From NCBI GenBank assembly GCA_025677835.1, contig JAIXMR010000136.1:1-61263 (forward strand): DNA of 61,263 nucleotides. The letters are read 5' to 3'. This DNA is from Sporodiniella umbellata (taxonomy: Eukaryota > Mucoromycota > Mucoromycetes > Mucorales > Rhizopodaceae). Positions 9,861 through 21,500 of the stretch are shown here, piece after piece (the stretch's first letter is position 1; every line of letters starts with the position of its first letter). The notes under the pieces are model-generated. The model did not search any database. It saw only the letters and a list, made by a program, of their open reading frames with translations, and was not told the origin of the DNA. The translations under genes and the position numbers were made by a program.

Positions 9861-12569
9861 TTTTTGTCATTCTGCAATACAGTTTTGTGATTTTTAGTAC
9901 ATACTCATTTGGATATAGAAACAAAGCAAAGTCCTTTTTTTTACAGCTCTATACAGCTCGGATAGCTATAAAAAAGCAAATGATTGGTTAGATTATGATT
10001 GTTATACATGTGTACGTTCATTGCAGTCAGCGAACGTCAAGGCAAAGAAGCGAATGTTTTACAATAAGCGCAATAGCATGTGAAAATTCTTGAAAGGAAA
10101 AATAGCTTTGTTTTTTCTCGCATACATTGGCTTGTATGAATAATGCTTTCAATCGATTGGATTTGAAAGCACCGACCAGATTTCACATAAACAGTATAGT
10201 TTAAAAGTGGCCCTTGAACCAAGCAGGGTCTAAATACAAAACAGGTAGCTACAAACACATAACGATTAACGCTCGTCAGTAATAGCTACCTGCAGCCTTT
10301 CGAAGAAAAAATAAAGATATCGTTCAATCAACGACGTCTGATAACGGGTATGTCGTGGTTTATCAAAAGGCAAAGCTAAAAAAGGCAGTCTTTTATATCC
10401 AGTTCAGTGCATTGGGCTTTTTGTTTTACATACACTTGTATGTCAGAAATTTTGTTCAAAGCTGTATCGAGATATACAGTGATTCGATAGTATCATGGAA
10501 AGTCGGAATCTCAAAGAGAGGGGTTATGTTCAAAAAAAAAAAGGGATCTGTTTGGGGATAAAATAAGAGCGGCAACTGAAGAGGAGTCCTTGACCAAAAA
10601 CTGCTTGCGTATTTTAGCTGTGGATATAAAAGTATTAATAGAAAGTTGAATATGCAGCTAAATACATTTACCCATATTGACCGCCTTCACATTTCCTATC
10701 AAGGATTAGTTTAATGCATATTGATAAGCGTTTTCCATATACGGACTTTTTTTCCCCTCTTTTTTTTGTTCCCAGAGAAAGATGTGACCCTTCTGTATAT
10801 CCTACATTGTGTAACACGTCCCAAAAACATACGACGCGTCTGTTTAAAAGTGCGATATTATTTTGATACAGTCTATTGAAAAACTGTCAAGCGGCAACCG
10901 AGGTGTTTTATTTTAGCAAAGACAACCTCAGCTTTTCGAGTTATTCTTTATTGGTACGGCTACAGCTGAAAGAGGACGTATAACTTGTGCATTTGTACTT
11001 AAATATGAAGTTTGTGTGGTATAAAGAGGGGAACAAGTTGCGGTATTTTTGTTGTATCATAGAAAACTTTAACGTTTGTAATGGATCTACTCACATAGAA
11101 CAAAGCCGAGTGTGACTCTCAAAAGACTGTCTGCTTTGAGCAGACTAATGTAGGTGAGCTCGGTACGGAAAGTAATTACTATTTTGGGTAGTGACACATC
11201 TATAAACTGTGTGCGTATACAACAGGATATAACCAAAAAAATCCCACGGCTATTTTCTTTCCATTTGTGTGAATGAAAAGATAACAAGAGGAAGAAGCAA
11301 AGGATAGGAGTTTCTTGAAAAATAATATTGCCTGTTATCTGAGATAGATTTTGATAGTAAAAAGCGCTACAACCCCAAAAAAAAAATTAAAAAAAAATTA
11401 AAACAAGAAACAGAAAAAGGCTGAGGAAGTTCGGCGAATAATCTTTTGCGACCCATCTGTTGGGAATTGGGGAGCTTTTTGGCCTTCTTTTTGGACACAT
11501 TTTTCGTTTATCATCCAGCATCTTAGTGTCTTGACACGTAAGACCTTTCACCCCAGCCTTTTCAATAATAAACAAACAATCGAGTTAAAATCTAAAGCAA
11601 AAAGAATAGAAAAAAAAAACATGCCAAAGCTGAATAGAGCCAGGCTGAACAAGGAACCAAGACTATTAAACAATAAAAGCTTTGTCCAAGACACGTCTTA
11701 TCTCCCTTGCTCCCCCCATTAGAATGGGTTATTGACGGCGTTCAAATTAATACCGGACTTTGATTAATTTTAAAGCATTGAAACAAAATGACAATGGAGC
11801 GACTCTAAGCCATGCTAAATGTCAAATGAGGTCTGCTCCTTAAGAGAGCAGCATATAGCACTTTTTTCCTTTAGAAGACAGAAGTTCATATGACTAGGAC
11901 CTCGCTTTTGTATTGCATTATCGTTTAATATATTAAGAGTTGTTGGCAAAGCAGCATATATCACACTGGCATAGAAAGGATAAATTTTATCATATCCACC
12001 TGCACTGAAAAGAACAATGGTGAAGGGCTATGGATAGAGTTCTCAAAATGTCAGTTGTTTTTGGGGTGAAATGCAGTTTTATAATACAAATATACAATTG
12101 AATGGGGTATCGCTCCGAATGAATGTCTGCCCCTACAAGTCTTCCAAATTTAGCCTATGAAGTTTGATGGGGAAAAAAAAAAAAAAAAAAAAAACAAAAG
12201 GAATCGAGTTTCATTTCCGTTGATTGACTTTTCTTTTACATTATTACTCTTTTTTTTTTTCTTACTCTCAATCCTATATATTTGTTTCTAGGGGAAAACA
12301 AATAATCCAAATTTTACTTGAAAAAAAAAAAAAAGAATATCAATTCAAGGCTTACTTTTTGGGTGTACAGTTTAAAATCAACTTTATATACATAAGACTT
12401 TTTCATATACGACATACAACATACAATTTTTTTTTCACATAAATCTTCTCCATCTATAAAAGATACATATATAAAGGTAAAATTCTTATCGTCTCTGCTT
12501 TTTTGTTTCTTTTTCCTTTGTCTGCCCGAAACGTTTCTAACTGTCATCTTTTGTCTGCTGTCATTTATC
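9861..12569. other. Gene-poor 2.7 kb upstream of fatty acid synthase
   Basis: Only short frames of fewer than 90 codons with low-complexity composition occur here. There is no recognisable domain, tRNA or repeat family. An A tract of about 22 at 12174-12195 and T-rich DNA at 12240-12265 lie within 400 bp of the FAS start and are plausible nucleosome-depleting promoter elements. Confidence 0.45.
12174..12195. promoter_or_regulatory. Poly(dA) tract in the FAS promoter region
   Basis: A run of about 22 A lies about 375 bp before the FAS start codon, with further T-rich stretches between. Poly(dA:dT) tracts exclude nucleosomes at highly expressed fungal promoters. That role is inferred here. Confidence 0.35.
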
Positions 12570-15500
12570 ATGGCTTATCAATTTAGCCCACTTCTTTCAC
12601 AACTTATTAATATACAAAGAATTCACATGAGTAGCCAACAAGTTCTCCGTCCTTTATCAATCAAGCAAAACACAACTGAGGTTTCTGTTCTCGTCCCTGC
12701 TAATATCTGGGTGTCTGCTGAGCAGCTACGAGAAGAGTTCATCAACGCTCATACAAGTGCAGAGGAAATCACTGAAATCGAGCTCGCTGCCAAGTTCTTG
12801 TACTTCTCTACTAAGCGTGCTTCTAAAGAACCTCAATTCTTACCTGTGGCTCGCACACTCTTCATCGACTTTAGTACCGAATATCTTAAGGAAAACAACG
12901 TTCATGCCATATCAAGTTCTTTGTCATCAGAATCTAAAAAGATTGTAATTCAAGCTTACTATGCGGCACTGATAATCCTTAAGGAGAACAATGTTTTATC
13001 AACCGAAGAAACTGCCCCTACTCAATCAGCCTTGGTTGAAGCTGCCCGTCGCAAAGATGCTAAGCTCTTTGCCATGTTTGGTGGTCAAGGCAATGTAGAC
13101 GAATACTTTGATGAGCTCGCCGACATTTGGGAAACCTATCAAGATCTCGTACGCCCTTTTGTGGAACGTATGGCCGGTGTACTCGCTGAATACGCTCGTA
13201 GTCCAGAAGCAAGTGCGCTTCATTCTAAAGGTATTGATGTAATGCGTTGGTTAAAGCACCCTGAAACTAGACCTGATGTCCAATACTTGTTGTCCGTACC
13301 TGTCTCTGTTCCTTTGGTGGGCCTTATTCAGGCTCTCCATTACTTTGTCATGATCCGCGTCTTAGGTTGCTCTTACGCTGAAATACGCGATCTCTTTCAA
13401 GGTAAGCCGATCGCTCGTTTTGTAACATTCAAAGCTTACCCCTCTCTCTCTTTTTATTTATTAAGGTACAACTGGTCACAGTCAAGGCATCGTCACCTCA
13501 GTCATCGTTGCTGCCTCTTCTACAGAAGAAGAATTCATTCAGAATACCGAAAAAGCCTTGGGTCTTTTGTTCTGGATAGGTACCCGTAGTCAACAGGTCT
13601 TCCCCTTGACTACCGTTAACCCTACTGTTATGGAAGATTCGATTGCTAATGGCGAGGGCAGCCCTACCTTCATGTTGTCCGTCACCGGCTTACCTGAAGG
13701 CCAGATTATAAAGTATGTCAATGAGACAAACTCTCATCTTGCTCCTGACCGTCAAATTGAAATTGGCTTGTATAACGGTCCTCGTATTTTTGTCTGTACT
13801 GGTCCTAGTCAATCGTTGTACGGTCTGAATCTTGCTCTGCGTAAGCTGAAGGCACCCACAGGGCTTGATCAGTCTCGTGTGCCTTACTCTCAACGTAAGA
13901 TCAAATTCTCTTCTCGTTTCTTGTCTATTTCTGCTCCTTTCCACAGCTCATATCTTAAGCCTACCGTTGACATTGTTCTTCGCGACGCCGACAAATATAA
14001 TCTTCACTTCAATTCAAAGGACATGAAGATCCCTATCTATTCTACAGATGCAGGTAAACCTAAAAAGCTTCTTCTGAATACAACTAACCCGTTTGGAACA
14101 TACAGGTGAAGATCTCTGCCAATCTAAAAACCTCACTCGTTCTCTATTGGAATCGATTTGTACCAACCCTGTTCATTGGGAAAAAGCAGTCCCCAAAGAC
14201 AACTTGACTCACATCTTGGATTTCGGTCCTGGTGGTCATTCTGGCGTAGGATCTTTAACACACCGCAATAAACAAGGTACAGGTGTTCAAATCGTTTTGG
14301 CTGGTGCCCTCGAAGGCCCCAACCGAGAACTCTCTTACAAAACAGAACTTTTCAATGCCGATCTTAGCGCCGTCACTTACTCTCAAAACTGGGCCAAAGC
14401 GTTTCAACCTAAATTAGTCCAAATCGAGAGGTAAACAATAATGATGATATGTAGCTAAATCGGATTGCTGATCTATTATCTATAGTAATGGCCGTGTTCA
14501 TGTGGATACCAAGATGTCTCGTTTGCTGGGTAAGCCTCCATTGATGGTTGCCGGTATGACACCTGCCACTGTGAATGAAAAGTTCGTGACAGCTGTTATG
14601 AATGCTGGTTATCACATTGAATTAGCAGGTGGTGGGCATTTTAACGAAAAAATGCTGAGAGGCAAAGTAGATGAAATCATGAACCTTACACGCCCAGGGG
14701 AAGGTATCACACTCAACATTATTTTCCTCAACGTCCGTCAATGGGGATTCCAATACCCTTTGATCCAGGTCATGCGTAAAGAAGGTCTTCCTATGGAAGG
14801 TCTCTGCGTAGCTGCTGGTGTGCCCTCTATCGAACTCGCCAATGAGATTATTAGTAACTTACAGGCAGCCGGTCTTCGTCATATTGCCTTCAAGCCTGGA
14901 AGTGCTGACACTATTCGTCAAGTAATTGCTATTGCTGCTGCCAACCCCACTATGCCTGTTATTATGCAATGGACTGGTGGTCGTGCAGGTGGACATCATA
15001 GTTTTGAAGACGCTCACCAGCCCATCCTTGAAACTTATGCAGCCATTCGTCGCCAACCGAACTTGATTCTTGTAGCTGGGTCTGGTTTTGGTGGTGCTGA
15101 CGACACTTTACCCTACATTACAGGTGATTGGTCTCTCAAATTCGATTACCCCCCTATGCCCTTTGACGGTATTCTCTTTGGCTCCCGTATGATGGTGGCT
15201 AAGGAAGGTCTGGCTTCTCCTGCTGCTAAGCAGGCCATGATTGACGCTCCTGGTGTAGACGACACTGATTGGGAAAAAACTTACAAGGGTCCTGCTGGCG
15301 GCATCATTACTGTTCTCTCCGAACTCGGCGAACCCATTCATAAAGTTGCCACCCGCGGTGTACGTCTCTGGAAAGAGCTGGATGAAAGCGTTTTTACACT
15401 CCCTAAAGATAAGCGTTTGCCCGCTCTTATGGCTAAGAAAGACTATATCATCAAACGCCTTAATGCTGATTTCCAAAAGGTCTGGTTTGGTCAGAAAAAG

Positions 15501-18500
15501 TCTGGCGAGGCTGTTGATCTCCAGGACATGACTTACTCTGAAGTGGCTCATCGTTTGGTCGCTCTTTTGTACGTCAAACACGAAGGCCGCTGGATTGATA
15601 TTACACTCCGCAACTTGGTCGGCGATTTCTTGCGCCGTGTGGAAGAACGTTTCACCCGTACCGAGGGTTTCTCTACTCTCCAAAGCTTTACACAACTTGA
15701 TGACCCTTTTGAATCTACCGAGACTTTCTTGGCTCAATTTCCTGAGGCTGAAACCCAACTCTTGACTTCAGAAGATGTTTTACATGTCATTGCCCTCTGC
15801 AAGCGTCCTGGTATGAAGCCTGTACCATTCATCCCTGTCATGGACAAGGACTTTGATATCTGGTTCAAAAAAGACTCTCTTTGGCAATCTGAAGATCTAG
15901 GCGCTGTCGTTGACCAAGATGTCCAACGTACCTGTATCCTTCATGGCCCTGTCGCTGCCAAGTATGCTACCCGTATTGATCAACCCGTAGGCGAGATCCT
16001 CGGTGACATCTATAATAGCCACATCGAAAGTCTTAAGAAACGCCATTACCAAAACATGCCTATTCCTAAAGTTCAATACCTCGGCGGAGAAGCTATTGAA
16101 ACTGGCTTGGAAGGTACTTTGGAAGGTACTGACCGTGTTTACACCACTGATGCTAAGCCTGTGGATGAAGACAAGTGGATCCAAGCTATTGCTGGTCCAG
16201 AATACACTTGGCTCCGTGCTCTTTTGACCTCTCCCTTTATTGTCCAAGGCAAACGATTCATCGACAACCCTATCAAGCGCATCTTCCGTCCTCGTGCCCA
16301 CCAAAAGGTCATTGTATCCAACCAAGGTACCTCAGTGAAGGTCCAAGACCAACGTCCCTGGAGTGCTACTGATAAGTCTAAAGACTTTATTACTGCTATT
16401 GAAGTAAACATCCAAGGATCTTCTATTGATCTGAAGATCTTTGAAAAGCGTGGCGAAGAATTTATTCCATTCCCTCTTAAGTTTGAATACAAACCCGAAT
16501 TTGGCTATGCTCCTATTCACGAAGTGATGGAAGACCGTAACGACCGTATCAAGAATTTTTACTACAAACTTTGGTACGGTGCCGATCATAAGGACGATTT
16601 CTTGAACTTCCCTGTACACGAAAAGCTCATTGGTACAGGCGAGTCTGTCAAGTCTCCTGAAGTCAAGGAGTTCTGTCAAGTTGTAGGTAATCAAGCTGAT
16701 ATCTTTATTGACCGCGGCCAAAAGGTTATTTTTGCCCCTATGGATTTTGCTATCGTTGTCGGATGGAAGGCTATTATCAAGGCTATCTTCCCCAAGGTTA
16801 TCGATGGTGATCTTTTGCGTTTGGTTCATATGTCTAACGGCTATCGTTTGCTTGATGGCTCTGAACTTCTCAAGGTTGGCGACATAGTTGATACCTATGC
16901 CTATATTAACGGTATCATCAACACCGACTCTGGTAAAATCGTTGAAGTCAAGGGCACCATCGTCCGCGATAACAAGCCTGTGTTGGAAGTTACTAGTCAG
17001 TTCTTGTATCGTGGTCAATTCAATGACTTTGAACACACCTTTGAGCGCCACACTGAAACTCCTATGGAACTCAAGATTAAGGATGTTAAAGACATTGCAG
17101 TTTTGAAGTCTAAAGAATGGATGCAATGGACTGAGGCCGCTGAAAGTCATGAAATCGAAGTTGGTAGCACTCTTGTTTTCCGTCTCAACTCAGAGCTCAA
17201 CTTCAAGGACAAGAATGTTTATGCTAACGTCAAGACAAACGGCACTGTGCACATGCAAGTCTCTACTAAGGAGTTTGTTGAAATTGGTCGAGTAGAATAC
17301 GAATCTGGTGAAAGTCATGGTAATCCCGTTATCGACTACCTCAAGCGTAACGCTCAGGAAATCGAACAAGCTCATTTCTTTGAAAATGGTGGTTACTCTG
17401 TTATGCCCAAGGAGGCTGCCTACTCTTCCGTAGTTCTTTCTCCTTCTTCTAACGAACCTTATGCTAACGTTTCTGGTGATTTCAACCCGATTCATGTTAA
17501 CCCTTACTTTGCAGACCTCGCCCAATTACCTGGTACCATCACGCACGGTATGTGGACCAGCGCCTCTACCCGTAAGTTTGTTGAAATCTTTGCCGCCGAC
17601 AACGTTCCTCGTCGTGTAGTTGCTTACGACGTGAAATTTGTTGGTATGGTCTTGCCTTCAGATCGTTTGGAAACCAAGCTCTATCATGTTGGTATGAAGA
17701 ATGGTCGTAAGATTATTAAGGTTGAAACCTTCAATCAAAACAGCGAAAAGGTAGTTGAAGGTACCGCCGAGGTCGAACAACCTGTAACTGCCTATGTGTT
17801 TACAGGTCAAGGTTCTCAAGAACAGGGTATGGGTATGTCTCTCTATGATAGCTCTCCTGTTGCCCGCAGAATTTGGGATGAAGCCGATAAGCACTTCTTG
17901 GCCAACTACGGTTTCTCCATTTTAGAAATTGTTCGTAGCAACCCTAAGGAAAAGGTTGTTCACTTTGGTGGTGTACGTGGTAACAAAATTCGTGAAAACT
18001 ACATGAGTATGACCTACGACATTGTTGATGCTGATGGTACTATAAGTACTCTGCCCTTGTTCCCTTCTATCAACAAGCGTACCTCATTCTATACTTTCCG
18101 CTCCCCTACTGGCCTTTTGTCTGCTACTCAATTTACCCAACCTGCTTTGGTTTTGATGGAGAAGGCCGCTTTCGAGGATGTTCGCTCTAAAGAGCTAATC
18201 CAGTCCAGCTGCGCTTTTGCAGGCCACTCCTTGGGTGAATATGCTGCTTTAGCTTCCGTTGGCGATGTACTACCATTGACATCTCTTGTTGACATTGTCT
18301 TTTATCGTGGTATGACTATGCAATCTGCTGTCAAGCGTGATTCTGAAGGCCGCTCTAACTATGGTATGGCTGCTATCAACCCTGCTCGCGTCAGCAAGAC
18401 CTTCAACGATACAGCACTTCGTTTTGTTGTTGACGCTATTGCTAGCCGCGGTGATGTATTAGAAATTGTAAACTTTAACGTTGAAAACTGGCAGTATGTT

Positions 18501-21500
18501 GCAGCTGGCGCTATCCAAAACTTGGATCTTTTGACCAATGTTTTAAACTACATCAAGACAGCCAATATTGACATTCAAAAGTTGATGGAAACAGTCTCTA
18601 TCGACGTTGTTAAGCAACACTTGGATGAAATTATTGATGGTGCCTTGGAAAAGACCAAAGCTAAATTGGCTAAGGGACGTATTCAACTTGAACGCGGCTA
18701 TGCCACTGTTCCTCTTCCAGGTATCGATGTACCTTTCCATTCCTCCTTCCTTTTGAGCGGTGTATCTCCTTTCCGTACTTTCCTTACCAAGAAGTTTGGC
18801 CACTCTCACATTGACGTCGGTCAGCTTACTGCTAAATATATCCCTAACTTGACCGCCAAACCTTTCAGTACTGATAAGTCTTATGTCGAGGACGTCTTGA
18901 AGTTGACCTCTTCTTCTCAACTCACAGAAATAATAGAAGGATGGGCTGATGAAAAGTATGCCACTGCAGCCCAGCAACAATACCTCGCTTATGTTATCTT
19001 GATTGAACTATTGGCCTATCAATTTGCTTCTCCTGTAAGATGGATTGAAACTCAAGACGTACTCTTCAAAGACTACAACGTTGAACGCTTGATTGAGTTT
19101 GGTCCTTCACCTACTTTGAGTGGTATGGCTGTACGTACTTTGAACTTGAAGTACCAATCTTATGATAACGCTTTGAGTAACCGTCGTCAGAATTTGAGTA
19201 TTTCTAAGGACTCCAAGGAAATTTGCTACGAATTTGAAGATGAGGCTGAAGAGGTTGCTGAAGCTGCACCTGTTGCTGCTGCTATTCCCACTGCTACTCC
19301 TGCTGCTGCTCCCACCCCTGTGGCTGCTCCTTCTGGTCCTGCTGTTGCTGTCAGTGACGCCCCAATTACAGCCACCGAAGTTCTTCAGGCTGTCATCGCC
19401 CAAAAGCTTAAGAAGTCCATTGATGAAATTCCTATGTCTAAGGCTATTAAAGATCTTGTTGGTGGTAAATCCACACTTCAAAATGAAATTCTTGGCGATC
19501 TCCAAAAAGAATTTAACAATGGTGTTCCCGAAAAATCCGAAGAAACGCCTTTGGAAGAACTTGGTTCTATATTGAACAACGGTTTCCCTGGCACTTTGGG
19601 CAAATACTCTTCCACTTTAGTAGCCAAGATGGTCAGTGGTAAAATGCCTGGCGGTTTTAGTATGAACTCTGCTAAGACTTACTTGGGAACTACCTATGGC
19701 CTTGGTAGCGGTCGTACAGAAGGCGCTCTTTTGGTTGCTATTACTATGGAACCCGCCGCTCGTCTTGGTAGTGAACCTGATGCCAAGGCTTGGTTGGACG
19801 CCGTTGCCCAAGCATATGCCAAAAAGGCAGGTGTTAGTCTCTCTGCTGGCGGTTCTGGTGGTGCTGCCAGTGGTGCTGCCAGTGGTGCTGCTGTTGCAGT
19901 TATCAATAGTGAAGAGTTTGACGCCATGAAGGCCAAGCAAGACTCTTTGATTTACCAACAGCTCAACTTGTACGCCAAGTATCTGTCTAAGGACTTACGA
20001 GATGGCGAAAAGAGGTACGAGCAGGAGAAAGTAACCACTGCCAAGTTGCAATCTGAGTTGGATCTCTGGTTAGCCGAGCATGGTGACATTTATGCTGACG
20101 GTATAAAGCCCTCTTTCTCTGCTCTTAAGGCTCGCCGTTATGACTCTCACTGGAACTGGGCTCGCCAAGATGCCCTCGAAATGTGGTATGATATTATTTT
20201 TGGCAAGCTGGCCATTGTTGATCGTGAGATTACCGCTAAGTGTATTCGTGTCATGAGCCGAGCCTACCCTGAATTGCTTGATTTCATGCGTTATAATGTT
20301 GAGCAATGTGCTACTGACAAGGGCGAAACATATCGTTTGGCTAAGGAATTTGGCGAAGCTTTGATTGAAAATTGTGCCGAAGTTTTGGCTGAAGACCCTG
20401 TATACAAGGACGTTGGTTTCCCTACCGGCCCCAAGACTGATATCACTGTTAAAGGTGATATTGATTATGCTGAAGTACCTCGTCCTGGCTGTCGTAAATT
20501 GGCCGACTATGTCAAAGACATGGTTGCTGGATCCAATATGACTGAACTCTCTGAACGTCTCAAGGCTCAACAAGGTATCTCTCGTATGCCTTTCCTACAT
20601 CTTAAGAAGAAGAATCCTAGCGAGCCTAGCGGCTGGGAATTTAGCAAGGAACTAACAGACTCATACCTCGATGTTTTGGGCGAAATTGCTGAAAAGGGTA
20701 TTACTTTCGCCGATAAGTATGCTCTCTTAACCGGTGCTGGTAAAGATTCTATTGGATCCGAAGTCTTAAAGGGCCTCGTCTCTGGTGGCGCTAAAGTGAT
20801 TGTTACTACATCTCGCTTTAGCCCTCAAGTCACCAAGTACTTCCAATCTATTTATGAAACGTATGGTTCTAAGGGCTCTGAACTTGTTTTGGTACCCTTC
20901 AATCAAGGTTCCAAGTCTGATGTTGATGCTCTAGTCAACTATATCTATGATCCTAAGGGCCTCAACTGGGATCTTGATTTTGTTATTCCTTTCGCTGCTA
21001 TTCCCGAAAATGGTCGTGAAATTGATTCTATTGATTCCAAATCTGAATTGGCGCACCGTATTATGCTGACCAACTTGCTGCGCATGTTGGGTAACGTCAA
21101 GACTCACAAACAAAACATTGGATCAGATACACGTCCCGCTCAAGTAATCTTACCTTTATCTCCTAACCATGGCACTTTCGGTGGTGATGGTCTTTATGGC
21201 GAATCCAAAATTTCTCTTGAAACCCTCTTTAACCGTTGGTACTCTGAAAGCTGGTCTAACTACCTATTGATTGCTGGTGCTGTTATTGGCTGGACTCGTG
21301 GTACTGGTTTGATGAGTGCTAACAACATGGTTGCTGAAGGCATTGAAGAACTTGGTACAAGAACTTTCTCTACTGTTGAAATGTCATTCAACATTCTCGG
21401 TCTTATGCATCCCTCTGTAGTTGAGCTGTGTCAAACCGAACCTGTTTGGGCTGACCTGAACGGTGGCCTTCAATTTGTTCACAACTTGAATGAGGTTACT

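Noticed and set aside
12314..12571. 85-codon minus-strand frame overlapping the FAS 5' leader
   Set aside because: Low-complexity Phe/Lys sequence from T/A tracts, with no motif.
15108..15758. Long minus-strand open frame (216 codons) inside the FAS gene
   Set aside because: It is antisense to a highly codon-biased coding exon with conserved ER domain motifs on the plus strand. The antisense product has no recognisable domain.
16332..17150. 272-codon minus-strand frame in FAS
   Set aside because: Same reason: a mirror frame of the biased codons of the beta half.
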